NCBI RefSeq assembly: GCF_000321225.1
Contig: NW_004450398.1
Span: 2,756,255 to 2,820,254 of the forward strand
Length of the DNA: 64,000 nt
DNA from: Odobenus rosmarus divergens
Taxonomy: Eukaryota > Chordata > Mammalia > Carnivora > Odobenidae
Direction: 5' to 3'
The translations under genes were made by a program, and so were the position numbers. Positions within the stretch are counted from its first letter, which is position 1. Each line of letters starts with the position of its first letter. The notes below the pieces were generated by a model, which saw only the letters and a list, made by a program, of their open reading frames with translations, had not been told where the DNA came from and did not search any database. This document shows positions 11,933 through 23,640 of the stretch, piece by piece.

Positions 11933-13075
11933 TGAACGCATGTGCAATGGAAGGGCTCGACTTAATTCTTTTCCCAACACATTTCCTGCTGAGCTGCTCC
12001 AGATTCCATCCCACGACCAGGAGCAGATCTTTCTTGGAACAAGGCGAACCAAATTCATAAGGTGTAGCTGCAATGCTTTTTCTGGGTGAACTGTGGTAAC
12101 TGTGTGCTGTTCCTTGTGTCAGCTTCTCCAATCTCATTAGGAAGGGTCCTTGAAGGACTTAGGATAAATAATTTAAAGACTAAAGGTTGGTTCACATTGT
12201 TGCAATAGCAAATGTTTACTGTATAGCAGTGATCACACCAGTTTGCCTACACCCCATATTAAGTACCATATTTACACATTTTGCCATATAGATAAACCCC
12301 TGTATTTTCATTGACAAAGTCTTTTACTTTAAGTCAACTAATTTCCCAAACTTAAGTGTATCACTTGTGTAAATCACAGGTTGGAGAGGGAGATTATATT
12401 TCTTGTAAAGCACATTTTCTAGTACATATATATTAACTATTGAAAATATAAAACATAACTCTGCAGGAAAAAAAAAATCATCACACGTCCCACCTGAGCT
12501 GGGTCCTGAATCAGACAGGGGAGACGTCATGGGGGATTTACAGATGACCCCACACGAACAATGACAATATCTACCCCATTTGCCCTCTCTCCCACCAAAT
12601 CTCAAATTAGTTGCCACACGATCACCTGAAGAGCAGAACAAAAAAATATCGAAAGGAAGCCTGGGTCGGTATCTTGTCTTTCTTGACAAGCAAGGCATGG
12701 CTTCTAAACCACCCAAGCAGCTTGCGATTTCTCTTCACTTTGCACTTCAGATGGAGGCTTGAGAGATCCTATGGGTAGGAAGATGCAGGATGTGGAGTGG
12801 GAGCCATACATAATTCACTAGGATCAGAAGAAAGTACTGTGCAAACAGAAGCACTGACTTTGGGGGGTCCGTGATGGATTCCTAGAAGGAAAGATGAAGA
12901 GAAAGCTTTGGAAGATTTTGCCTGCTACACCCAACAGCTACAAAAGAAACTTTCCTTCAAGTGTACTTAGAAAAGTAACCCAAGTAGACTGCGTTCTGGA
13001 ACATAAAACAAGTCTTGATAATATTTCAAAGGATGGAAATCATGCAGAATGCATTCTTTGACCACACAGTGTTAA

Positions 13076-13388
13076 AATAAATGAATCACAGACCTGTACC
13101 TCTGAAACAAATAATACATGATATGTTAAAAAAAAAAGTAGGAAGGGAAAAATGAAGGGGGGAAAATCGGACGGGGAGATGAACCTTGAGAGACTATGGA
13201 CTCTTAGACACAAACTGAGGGTTTTTTTTGGGGGGGATGAGTTAGCCCAGTGATGGGTATTGAATGGAGCACTGGGTGTTTTTTGCAAACAATGAATCAT
13301 GGAACACTACATCAAAAACTAATGATGTAATGAATGATGACTAACATAACATAATAAAATAAAATTTAAAAAAATCAGAAAATTAAAA
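13076..13388 (+). mobile_element. Younger carnivore L1 3' end inserted in the old L1
   Basis: It carries the 3' UTR landmarks seen also at 10600-10855 and 53906-53992: GAGACTATGGACTCTTAGAC, AGTGATGGGTATTGAATGGA, CAATGAATCATGGAACACTA and ATCAAAAACTAATGATGTAA, then an A-rich tail. 5' truncated. Confidence 0.88.
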
Positions 13389-13860
13389 AAAAAGTTAGTG
13401 ATAAAAATAGATCCAGAGAATACCCAGATGTTTGGAAATAAGATAACACCTCTGAATAGCCCATGGGTCAAAGAAGAAATCAAAAGACATTAGCAAATAT
13501 TTTGAATGAAACGACAATGAAAACATATCAAATTTGAAGAATAAAGTAGAAGATGTGCTAAGGGGGAAGTTTATAGCTTTAAATGCTGATAATTTTTAAA
13601 AAAAGGCAAGTGTAAAGTCAGTGATTTAAGCTTCTACATTAAGAAGCTAGAAAAAGAAGAGCAAAGTAAACCCAAATGAAATAGAAGGAAGAAAATCACA
13701 AATATAAGAGTAAAAATCAAAGTAGGACACAAAATATAGAGAAAATCGACAAAGCCAAAAGGTAGTTCTTTGAAAAGATTAATGAAATTTGTAATTTCTA
13801 GCAAGAGTGATCACACAAACAGAGAAAACACAAATACTAATTAAAAAATACTAAAAATGT

Positions 13861-14052
13861 GGGGCGCCTGGGGGGCTCAGTCATAAAGCATCTGCCTTCA
13901 GCTAAGGTCATGATTCCAGGGTCCTGGGATCGAGCCCCGCATTGGGCTCCCTGCTCGGCGGGAAGCCTGCTTCTCCCTCTCCCACGCCCCCTGCTTGTGT
14001 TCCCTCTCTCGCTGTGTCGCTGTCAAATAAATAAATAAAATCTTTAAAAAAA
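13861..14052 (+). mobile_element. CAN SINE, plus orientation
   Basis: Head GGGGCGCCTGGGGGGCTCAG, body GGGTCCTGGGATCGAGCCCC, a CT-rich region and the end AAATAAATAAATAAAATC. Flanked by direct repeats AAAATACTAAAAATG (13845-13859) and AAAATACTAAAAGTG (14050-14064). Inserted in the old L1. Confidence 0.96.
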
Positions 14053-14791
14053 ATACTAAAAGTGCAAGAGGAGATATCACCACAGACATTACAGATCCTG
14101 CAGACATCAAAATGATAAAAAAATATTATGAATAATGTATGCCAACAAATTCCACAATGTAGATAAAATGGGTATATTTTTTGGAAAAAAAAAAAAAACC
14201 CACAAATTTCCAAAACTGACCTAAAAAAGAAATAGGCAGTCTGAAGTCTCTAAGTTTCTAAGCTCTAAACTTGCTAAGAAATTGAATTTATGACTAAAAT
14301 CTTCCCCATTTCAAAAACAAAAAAAAACTCCTGACCTAGATAGCTTGGCTGTGAATTCCATCAGACATTTTAAAAAGAAATAACACCAATCTACATAGTG
14401 TTTCAATATATTAGTAATCATAATCCATCAATATTAAAAAAATAATACACCATGGATAAATGTTGTTTATCCTATGAACTCAAGATTGGTTTAACATTCA
14501 AAAAATCAGTGTAAAAATTAAAAAAATAAAATAAATCAGTGTAACTTACCATATTAATATAATAAAGGAGAAGATTGTATGGTCATCTCAATAGATGCAG
14601 AAAAAGCATTTGACAAAATCTAATATATCTATTCATGATAAAGGAAGGGAGATTTCTCAATCTGATAAAGGTTATCTATGAAAACCCTATAACTGACATC
14701 TCTTATAGTGATGAAATGATGAAAATAAATCCACAAACATGCATTCAATTGCTTTTTGATCAATAATTATGACAATGGGGGAAAGGAATGT

Positions 14792-15000
14792 CTTTTTTTT
14801 TTTTTAAAAAGATGCATTTATTTTAGACAGCTTGGGCACAAGTGGGGGGAGGGACAGAGGAAGAGGGAGAGGCAGAGAATCTCAAGCAGACTCCACACTG
14901 AGCATGGAACCTTATGCGGGGCTCAATCTCATGACCCTGAGATCATGACCTGAACCAAAACCAAGAGTCAGGCACAACAGACTAAGCCACCCAGGCACCA
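14792..15000 (-). mobile_element. CAN SINE, minus orientation
   Basis: Poly-T, then GCAGACTCCACACTGAGCAT, CATGACCCTGAGATCATGAC and AAGCCACCCAGGCACCAC, the complement of the SINE head. Inserted in the old L1 ORF2; imperfect duplicates AAAGGAATGTC / AAAGAAAGTCC flank it. Confidence 0.92.
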
Positions 15001-15227
15001 CGAAAAGAAAGTCCTTTTAATAAATGGCTCTAGATCTACCAGATATCCATATGGAAGAAAAATACCTTGACCCGTATCTCACATTATACATAAAAATTAC
15101 TTAAATTTCAGACCTAAATGTAAAAGCTAAAACTGTAAACTGTTTGGAAGAAAATTTAGGAGGATATTGCTGTGATCCGAGAAAGCAGAATGCAAAAGGC
15201 ATTTGGTGTACAGTAAAAATAAAAACT

Positions 15228-15425
15228 GGGGGTGCCTGGGTGGCTCAGTGCGATGTCTGCCTTCGGCTTAGGTCATTTTCTCAAGATCCTGGGATTGAGC
15301 CCTGCATCACGCTCTCTGCTCAGAGGGGAGTGGGCTTCTCCCTCTTCCTCGGTGCTCTCTCCCTCTCACACACACACATACACATGCATTCTCTCTCTCA
15401 AATAAATAAAAAATCTTTAAATAAA
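15228..15425 (+). mobile_element. CAN SINE, plus orientation
   Basis: Head GGGGGTGCCTGGGTGGCTCA, body GATCCTGGGATTGAGCCCTG, a (CA)n-bearing CT region and AAATAAATAAAAAATCTTTA at the end. Inserted in the old L1. Confidence 0.94.
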
Positions 15426-16461
15426 TAAATAGACTGGACTCCATCAAACATCAAAATTTTTAAAATTTCTAATTTTTCTCATGTACAGACACTGTTAGAA
15501 AATGAAAAAGGCAAGCCCCAGATTGGGAAAAAATATTAACTCTCTGTGTATATCCCAAAGGGCTCATATCCAGAATATATAAAGAACTCCAATAAATCGA
15601 TAATAAAAAATAAAACAACACAAAAGTGGGAAATTAAGTTAGACAGTTGGCAAAAGATGTTACTGAAATGGCCAATAAGTAAGTGAAACATTCTTATGAC
15701 CATCAGAGACATGCAAACTAAAACCATAATGATATATCACTTCACACCCACTGAATGGCTAAAATGAAAAAGAGTGACAATACCAAGTGTTGGTAAGGAT
15801 ATGGAGCAACTGAATCTCTTATATATGGCCAGTGGGAATGTAAAATTAAAACCACCATGGAAAAGTGTTTGGCGGTTTCTTATAAAGTGAAAAATATACA
15901 CAAACCTTCCAACCCAGCAATTATACTCCTGAGTATTTACTGTAAAGAAATATAAACTTATACCCCAAAAGTAGTATTTGTATAAGAATGTTCATTGCAA
16001 CTTTATTCATCAGAGCAAAACATCAGAAGGAATGCCAGTGTCCATCAGCAAGGAGTGGATAAATAAATTATGGTATATTCATAAAGTGGAATGCTACTCA
16101 TTAATGAGGAATGAACTGGTAATACCTAGAACATGGATGAATTGCCAAAACAGGCGGTCAGTAGGAAAGGGCACAGGGAGCTTTCTAGAGTTATGGCAAT
16201 GTTTCCTATCTTGAACATTTGTCAAAATGTGTCAAACTGTCACCCAAGATCTGTTTATTTTATTGCATTTCATTGAACCTTAATTCAAAACAATTTTTGA
16301 AACCCTTCAAACTGAGATACCCAGCACAGTTAAGTACCAGCATTTACTGAGTTTTCATATTTAACTCCCGGACCTGAATACTAGTTACATCAACAATAAC
16401 CATTGCTTATTGAACACTTACTCAATTTCTCCTCTAGGTGGTATACCCAAGCACTGAGTCA

Positions 16462-16600
16462 CATTTCATTCATTCATCCAACAAATACTCAGTGCCAACT
16501 ATGTGCCAGGCACTATTCTTGATACTTGGAATCTATTGGTGAACAAGAGAGACAAAAAAGTTTTGTACTCATGGAACTTAGATTCTAGTCTGCATGTGCC
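16462..16600 (-). repeat. L2 LINE 3' end
   Basis: CATTCATTCATCCAACAAAT, ACTATGTGCCAGGCACTATT, GGTGAACAAGAGAGACAAAA and TCATGGAACTTAGATTCTAG follow the L2 3' end in reverse. Confidence 0.75.
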
Positions 16601-17591
16601 GGAGGGTGGGGTGGCAGTCTGTGTTTTTTGTGATGCTTGAGGAAAGCATTGGATTCTAGTTGACTGGCATCTGGTATACCCTGTGGCCCACATCTCCATC
16701 ACTGAGCTGGGCTCCTTTGTACATCTGGGACACTGAACATGGTGGGTTTTTGTTTTTGTTTTTACCTATAATGTTTTCCTGTACCCACACCTTCTTTTAT
16801 CCATCCTTCAAGTTCTGGGTTTTCTTTCCTCTTAGAAATGCAAAGCCAACATGCAAATTACTTTTTTCCTATTCTTAATACGAGATAGGGAACGTGGGCC
16901 TTTTCTGCCTTCTGTCGTTTTGTTTTGGCGTTATTTTTCAACCATTTGAAGTTATACAACCTGAGGACCACTGTGGAGCTGTGAAATCATTCTCCTTGGT
17001 TGGATTTCACCCGTCCTGGGTCAGCCTTGTCTCATACCTGTGAATTTTCAGTGCTGCCTTTGGATCTAGCTCATTTGCCAGGGAGACTGTTTACGGGGAG
17101 GCCACTGCCACACAGGTGATAGCATTTTGTAAAATAAAGCTGCCCTTGATATCCTCCGTTTCCAGATACAGAAAATGCCCTTTTAATATTTTGTGTGTCC
17201 TCCTTCAAATTCCTATTGAAATACAACAATTTCTCAAAAAGGCAGCTCAGGGAATTACCGCCGAATTGAGCTTAGAATGTACAAATGCTTCCTGTAGTTG
17301 GGCTATTCTCTTGGCACTCAGGGGACCAATTCTTCAGAAATAACTCTTTGTGCTTCTGTCTTGGAAGAAAGAGGAAGCCAGTGGAGCAAGTAAATACCAG
17401 TCATGTTATCCTTCAGCCTGCCTGCCGGCAGCATACAGGATACAGCGGGTCATCAAGGGGGCGGCCTGCGGAAGGAAGGAGCTGTTACTCTGGGGCTCAG
17501 AGGCGACTTCTCTCTATCTCTGAGGTCACCCAGTGGCATCACTAGAAGCAGCAGCTTGTAAGGAGGAAGTCTTGGAAATTGTGACAAGCCG

Positions 17592-18113
17592 TTGGAGGGG
17601 CCTTTGCTTTTGGCCGGGCCCTTGTTTGTGGCTGGCGTGGATTATTCCAGTGCCATGACCAATGCCCGCTTGTGTCCAGCAGACATAGAATTCAGAGCTA
17701 AGCAGGCTTCCTCTTGCAACTCAGGACTCCCGTGCTCTTTGCCTTTCTTTTTCTCCAGTGGTTTTTGCTCTGCCTTGGAGTTTGGTGGGTCTTGGAGCAA
17801 GGCCTCCCAGAGATGTTTGAAAACAGCAATTGGCAGCCCAGGCCAGTACAACCAGTACTCCCTGGGCACCAACTCTATGGCCACCATTATTTCAAGCACC
17901 AGGGCTTATCCAAGGATGAGTAGGAAACCATCCTGCTCCTCAAGTGGCTCATCACCGAGCCTTTGCTGGGGTGAGAAGGGTGAACTTGACTCAGCCAACT
18001 GGGAAGTCTCCAAGATGAAAGGGCATTCGGAGCTAGGGTTTGAGTATAGACTGGATTTCTCCAACTTGAATAATTTTCTCATTAACTACCTGAAAAAAAT
18101 GCTTTGGGAATAA
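17592..18113 (+). other. 173-codon ORF in unique sequence, probably not a gene
   Basis: This is the longest ATG-to-stop ORF of the window. The product is Ser-rich, has no recognisable domain and no similarity I can recall, and the opposite strand is also partly open (17899-17642). No flanking splice signals of note are seen. It is listed because it occupies a gene-less 500-bp stretch; it is most likely chance. Confidence 0.1.
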
Positions 18114-18137
18114 TTCTCTTTACCATTTTTGGGTTAC

Positions 18138-18206
18138 ACTAGCTTTAAAATGAAAATATATATGTGCATATGCACGTACACATATGCACAGACTAGCTTT
18201 AAAATG
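18138..18206. repeat. 15-bp direct repeats around a 39-bp hairpin insert
   Basis: ACTAGCTTTAAAATG occurs at 18138-18152 and again at 18192-18206. The 39 bp between them contain arms TGTGCATATG (18163-18172) and CATATGCACA (18181-18190), a perfect 10-bp stem with an 8-nt loop. The layout resembles a micro-insertion with a target-site duplication. Confidence 0.85.
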
Positions 18207-18409
18207 GAGATAGAGAAACAGAAAGGGAGAGAGTCAAAGAAAGATTTTGAAAGCAGTTTTTGAATTTTTTGACCTCAAGCATAAATAGGACAAAACCCAT
18301 ACCTACTAAAGTAAAATAATCCTCTTGTTTAGAAAAGCAGTAATTAAGGATGATGGTGATGCCCCAGAAGACATGAGAGAGACCCATCATGTCTTCCCAA
18401 ACCAAGAGT

Positions 18410-19015
18410 CTTGCTCCCATGCTCTGATGCATCTGCCTCCCCTTTCTCCTCCCCGGTCTGTTTGCATTCTCACTGGGACCCTTGGTGCCAGCCGCCTTCC
18501 TCACAGGATGACTCCCAGATCCCTCACACCAGCCCAGACCTCCTGATCTCCATGCTTGCTTGCAGAACTCCCCCACACGGAGAGCCCACAGACCTCCAAC
18601 TTCCTCTTGTCAAAAGCCAAAATCATCATCTCCGCCTCCCAAATATGGTCTTCTGTGTCCCAGCACAGACATCTTCATTCTTATCCTCCCAGTGAAGAAT
18701 ATTTGGTTGTCATTGGCTCATGCTCTGCTCCCTGGTATTCCTGTTCCTTTGAGCGTTTTACCAATTTTTCCAAGGACACCCTTCCTGGATAATCTCAAGT
18801 GGGTTGGGTCCTTTCCACCTCATTTCTACAGACCTATATACTAACTCCTAAGAGTGTTAACACTTCGCATTGTCATTGTTTGCTTGCGTATTTATCTTCC
18901 TTTAGACCACAAGCCCCATTTGGGAAAACGTCAGTTCCATTCATGTTTCTTTAGCTCTGCCACAGGACTTTGTTTCTAGCGCCCAGAAGGGTCTCTGTAC
19001 AATCTGTTGGGCATG
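18410..19015 (+). repeat. Probable L2 LINE relic
   Basis: Blocks such as CAGGATGACTCCCAGATCCC, CAGAACTCCCCCACACGGAG, GACCACAAGCCCCATTTGGG and GAAGGGTCTCTGTACAATCT appear in the order of an eroded L2 3' region. Assignment is tentative. Confidence 0.45.
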
Positions 19016-19034
19016 ATGACTTCAGACTTCAGGC

Positions 19035-19215
19035 ACCATTCATTAAGAGCTATTCTGCACCAAGAGCTACGGTGAGAATTTTACGTGCATGATCTCATGT
19101 AGTTGCTTCGACAACTCATCTCAAGGAGGCATTCTGATTCCTGCCTCACAAACAGAAATTCAGGTTAGTGACCAGTTTCAGATCCCCCCAGCTAGTAGGT
19201 GAAGGAAGCAGGATG
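19035..19215 (-). repeat. MIR SINE fragment
   Basis: CATTAAGAGCTATTCTGCAC, ATGATCTCATGTAGTTGCTT, TGCCTCACAAACAGAAATTC and CCAGCTAGTAGGTGAAGGAA follow MIR in reverse. Confidence 0.6.
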
Positions 19216-20329
19216 TGGGTAGAGGTCTGCCGGACCGCAAAGGCTGCATTCCTAGTCACGACATCTTACAGACAGCCTGGCAGTAGGACAGGGATATTTG
19301 AGAGGAGAAGTTAAGAGGGCTCCTCCCACCCTTAGAATGACATCCACCTTCTTTTTCTCATGGGGGGCAGCAGATTCTACCCAAAGCCAACTCACTGGAA
19401 CTTGGGGGATAAATATTTATCATACTTCACAGGCCATGTCTTTTCTGGTCTATAGCAGTTCCATCTTCCTGGATCATACCCTGTCCCTTGTTTCTTGTGC
19501 ATAATGAAGGAGATGCCACTTAAGGAAGGAATTCCTGGTGCAGATATGATACAGGAGGTCTTTGAGAAAGCTTGGGCTGACATCTGGAATGTATAGTTCT
19601 GATGAGACACGTCAGCATGTGATCAGATCTAGGAAGTCCTTTACCAACAGTGGTGTATGCATGGGGTACAACTGTGACATGATGTGATTTCGAATGATAG
19701 ATTGCTGTAACTCCCTCCCTTCTGGATCATTGTATTTTAACTACCCCTCCATCACTTCCCCACCACTTGTAGCCTAGAATGACTCAGTGAGTCTCAAGAA
19801 CTCATGAGAATGTGCAGAAGATTTCTAGTGTGTGTTTGCTTATGTGTGTGAGTTTGTGTATGATATCAATAATCTGCAAACAGGTTCATCCTGCGAAAGG
19901 ATTGAAGTATTTATGCAAGCATTGTACTTGGCTTCTGCACACACATATTCCAATGATTATGTAAAGGAAGTCTTGGAGGAAAAGAGTTGAGAGACCACTA
20001 GTAAATGACGAATCAATAGAACAATTGTTTGCATTGCTGAAAGCGAAGAGACTTGCTTACACCTTCTGCAAGCAGACAGAAGGACATTCTGGCTTCTCCC
20101 ATGTGCTCCCTTTGCTTGGAAGACAGTGGCGGCCCATTGAGGAAGCCATGAGCTCTGGCTGTGACTAGCACTGAGAGAAGTCTGTTTTCAGCTTTTCACT
20201 TATTCTCTTACCACTCAATCTCTGGTGCTCAATCGCCGAGACTCAGTATTTGTAGAATGGATATAAAAATGGATGAAAAGATTGGTTTCCATGGACTTCT
20301 CCACATGAGGAACATCTTTCATCATTGGT

Positions 20330-20480
20330 CATTCAGGTGTAGTTCTTGGGGCTCCCTGTATCAGAGTCACCAGGGGAAAGGTGTGAAGGTCTTATCCCTA
20401 CTTCAAACCTATGGAATGATCATTTCAGATTCTGCTTTCTTCAATAGCTGTCCTCATGATTCTCCTGCCCCTTAAGGACC
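20330..20480. repeat. Possible hAT-type (MER-like) DNA transposon relic
   Basis: GGGGCTCCCTGTATCAGAGT, CACCAGGGGAAAGGTGTGAA, CAGATTCTGCTTTCTTCAAT and TCCTCATGATTCTCCTGCCC recall the internal order of MER3/MER5-type elements. Weak. Confidence 0.35.
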
Positions 20481-21227
20481 TAGAACCATGGCTTTAGGGC
20501 ATAGATTTACTCTGTGACCCTGAAAAACTGGTTTTGTCAATGTCATCCTGGTTATCAGAACTTTTTGCTTTAAGGCTCTTTGTGCTTCTTTCTTCCTTTG
20601 GAATACAGTACTTAGTGGCAAAGCTTAAGAGAAATGGTATGGGAGAAAAGGAGGTAAGGAAATTGCAGTTTTGTTGTACCTTGAGTAATCTCTGGTGAGT
20701 GAGACAGTACCAATGCCAATAAAATCTTGTTTATGCCTGTAGATCAGTTCCTTTCACCTGGTGTATCCTCCATAAATACTGTTATTAAATGATTTCTTTT
20801 TCTGGTAAGTCTGTCCCCCCATAAACAGAGATGGATTGGATTTGGATTATAACCCTTATGCATTTCACACATGTATTCCATCAAACATAATGTCTAGAAT
20901 ACCTACTGTGTGCAGGTCATTGTGGAGGGTTGCAGTAACACACGGACCAGTTTTGAAGATACGTAGAATCTAGTAGGGCGCTAGGAGATGCTCATAACCA
21001 CAAGACAGTGTGGTATGTGCCACAAAAGATGTTCTGATAGAGCTCTACAGTATTTAGAGAAAATAGATGTTATGTACAGGCAGAAGGGTTTAGGGCATCT
21101 GTACAGATCACCCTCTCATTTGGACAAGTGTCAGAGCATAAGTGTGATCTGGACTTCTGAATACGGGTGGGAAGGCCATTCCATGCAGAAGGAACATTGT
21201 AAGTGAAAGCCCAGGAGCAAGGATTTG

Positions 21228-22063
21228 TGTGGTAGGCAGAATTCTAAGAATGACCCCCAATGCCCCTCACCCCCTGTAAGCCTCCCCCTGAACGGTATGT
21301 GGATATGATGAGATATGTGTCCCGTGATTGTCACGTTAGGAAGCAGAAGGGGTTGTCAGCTGCCTTTGAGTTAATCAGGCTGGGCCTCATGTCATCACAG
21401 GAGCCTTTTAAAAGTAGAGACTTTTGGGGCACCTGGGTGGCTCAGTCGTTAAACGTCTGCCTTCAGCTCAGGTCGTGGTCCCAGGGTCCTGGGATCAAGC
21501 CCTGCATCGGGTTCCCTGCTTAGTGGGAAGCCTGCTTCTCCCTCTCCCACTCCCCCTGCTTGTGTTCCCTCTCTTGTTGTGTCTGTCTGTGTCAAATAAA
21601 TAAAAAAAATCTTTAAAAATAAATAAATAAATGAAAGTAGAGACTTTTCTGCAACGAATAGAAGAAGAGGCCAGACAGATTTGAGCACGGGAAGGATTTG
21701 ACTGCTAGGCTTGAGGATTGAGGGGCCATGGGACAAGGCACGTGGAGGGCCACTTGGAGCTGAGTTTCGTCCCTGGCCAACAGTTACCAAGGAAGCAAGA
21801 ACTTCAGTGCTACAGCCCTCAAGGAGCTGGACTCGGCCAACGACCTGAAGGAGTTTGGAAGTGGATTCTTCCCAGATCCTCCAGCCACGAGCCCAAGCTG
21901 GCTGACACCTTGATTTCAGCCTTGTGAGACCCCGAGCTGAGAACCCAGCCGAGCCCCACTGGACTGTGGGCCTGTGAAGCCGTGAGGTGTTGTCAAAGGG
22001 GTGCTGTTCCAGGCGGCAGAGTTGGAGGCTGTTTGTTACAGGACAACAGGAAATGAATATGGA
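21228..22063 (+). mobile_element. MLT1-type MaLR LTR, interrupted by a CAN SINE
   Basis: Starts TGTGGTAGGCAGAATTCTAA, continues GAATGACCCCCAATGCCCCT and GGCTGGGCCTCATGTCATCA, then after the SINE resumes AAGAAGAGGCCAGACAGATT, GCTGGCTGACACCTTGATTT and GCTGTTTGTTACAGGACAAC. This is the MLT1 order. It holds no coding sequence. Confidence 0.82.
21426..21633 (+). mobile_element. CAN SINE, plus orientation, perfect 15-bp duplication
   Basis: Head GGGGCACCTGGGTGGCTCAG, body GGGTCCTGGGATCAAGCCCT and the tail AAATAAATAAATAAATG. Identical direct repeats AAAGTAGAGACTTTT lie at 21411-21425 and 21634-21648. Inserted in the MLT1 LTR. Confidence 0.97.
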
Positions 22064-22189
22064 TCATTGTGAGGGAACAATGAGAAGGAAGGGCCATGCT
22101 GAGAAGTGAATTCGAGCCTACAGGACTTTATTCAGTAATCGTTGGGGCGCCATTGAAGGAGAAGAAAATAGAAAAATAATAAATAGTAA

Positions 22190-22430
22190 TAGCTGCCATT
22201 TGTTTAGCATTAGTGAGGCACCATGCAGGTGCTGAGCATTCAAATATATAAACTCGTCTGGTCCTCACATGGACACTGGAATACAGATGCTGTTACCCTC
22301 TTTTATAAACTAGGGAATGAGTCCCAGACAAATTCAAAAAGTATGCAGGGTCGCAAAGCTGGGATATCAACCCCGCAGCCTGTTCTTGTAGATGCAGATT
22401 CTGATGCTTCTTTAAAAAGGAAATGATGAT
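22190..22430 (-). repeat. MIR SINE fragment
   Basis: GCCATTTGTTTAGCATTAGT, CCATGCAGGTGCTGAGCATT, CCCTCTTTTATAAACTAGGG and GGTCGCAAAGCTGGGATATC follow MIR in reverse. Confidence 0.65.
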
Positions 22431-23108
22431 TGGCGAGGATCTTTGGGAAAATTTCTCAGGGGTGCTTTAAGTAGCTCGGGTTCAAGGGGAGTGTAAGGTA
22501 TGAATAGGGTCAGTGGCAATGGAATCTGAGAGGAATGTCAGAAAGGAATTAGAGCACATGGCATTCACCGGATGATCTGCTGAGAGCTTCATGACAAAGC
22601 AGAATCAGTCAGATTTGTTTTGTTTTTTTGTTTTTTTAATTTTTAGGCATGGGTCTGTGCTTAGGCATTTCTGGATTGAGTATTTCCAGAAGAAATCTGT
22701 CATGCCCGTAAATGACATTGTTCGTCTTTCTTTCTCCCTACTCCCCACCCCCAACCCCTGCTTTGCTTTCTCTCTCTTTCTTTTCTTTTTCCTCCCCAAC
22801 CCACATCTAAAGTCAAGGGCCCATTTGTAAAATGGGTTTGGTGATATCACTACCTTAGCAGAGTCTGTGTGAAATTTAACTTGTTTCCTTATGTAATGAT
22901 CATTAAGTTTTTCAAATGATACAAGCCCTAGAGAGGGAAAGTTAAGCCATCACAGAAGATTTAAAATGATCATTTGACTTCCCTAGAGTCATGCGCTCTG
23001 GCTATTTTAAATACCCACACAGTACACTATGTTAGGTCACAGTGGGGAAAATATAGTAGGTCTCTAGAAAATTAACACTTCGGACTGAAGTAAGTGGTAC
23101 CACCTCCT

Positions 23109-23111
<3 letters not shown>

Positions 23112-23145
<34 letters not shown>

Positions 23146-23180
23146 CTGTCTTGCATTGGTTCTCTCTCTCTCTCTCTCTT
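23112..23180 (+). repeat. (TG)n and (TC)n microsatellites
   Basis: An alternating TG run of about 15 units at 23112-23142, then after a short gap a (CT)n run at 23162-23180 followed by T9. Likely length-polymorphic. Confidence 0.95.
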
Positions 23181-23349
23181 TTTTTTTCATTTGTAACAAC
23201 AAACCAACTCCCAAAAGAATAGCAGTTAAACCAGTGTTCTCCTGGAAGGCAAAATTCTGCTAAAAGTTTTCTCAGTTTCAGAAGTTAAAAAAAAAAAGTT
23301 CACCGACAAGATATCTCCATGAGAACATGCGTTGATGGGAATGTTAATA

Positions 23350-23640
23350 ATAAGGATGTTTGGTGATGATGATGGTGGTGATGTTGGTTGATGTGAGGGT
23401 GATGATGGTAACAGGTACCAAAGTTGAGCTCCTATTCCATGATGCAGGTGAATGTTTTTAGGGCATTCTCTTATTTAAATATCACACCATTCTCTGCATT
23501 TTGTCATATCTAAAAGGGAGCTGATAGGAGTACCTGCCTCATAGGTTGTGGGGGAAATTTAAAAATATGTGTATCTAGTGCTCAGAACACCAACTGACAT
23601 ACAGTAGATGGTCAGTAAATGCCAGCTTCAATTATAATTG
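23350..23640. repeat. GAT/GGT-rich simple repeat followed by MIR pieces
   Basis: 23360-23410 has irregular GATGATGGTGGTGAT triplets. The MIR-like blocks TTCTCTTATTTAAATATCAC and CAGTAGATGGTCAGTAAATG follow. They seem to run in opposite directions, so two fragments are likely. Confidence 0.5.

Larger units (their letters stand above)
12915..16290 (+). mobile_element. Old L1 (L1M-type) ORF2 and 3' region, interrupted by four younger insertions
   Basis: Successive segments follow L1 ORF2 order on the + strand: CATAAAACAAGTCTTGATAA near 13002, GGGTCAAAGAAGAAATCAAA near 13466, CTAGAAAAAGAAGAGCAAAG near 13646, the RT motif segment with ATAGATGCAGAAAAAGCATT near 14591, and the C-terminal part at about 15430-16250. 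The copy is full of stops. It is broken by an L1 3' end at 13076-13388 and SINEs at 13861, 14792 and 15228. Confidence 0.85.
20880..22180 (-). repeat. L2 LINE fragment, split by an MLT1 LTR that itself holds a SINE
   Basis: Left part: GAATACCTACTGTGTGCAGG, TCTAGTAGGGCGCTAGGAGA and TGCAGAAGGAACATTGTAAG. Right part from about 22064: GGGAACAATGAGAAGGAAGG and TAATCGTTGGGGCGCCATTG. Both belong to the same kind of L2 segment, separated by the LTR at 21228-22063. Confidence 0.6.

Noticed and set aside
13861..14052. tRNA gene in the SINE heads (this and the other CAN SINEs)
   Set aside because: The heads are tRNA-Lys-derived but carry mutations and the SINE body; they are retroposed repeats, not functional tRNA genes.
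17592..18113. Longest ORF (173 codons) as a possible novel gene
   Set aside because: No recognisable domain, low-complexity Ser-rich product, both strands partly open, no gene signals; long chance ORFs are expected in 64 kb.
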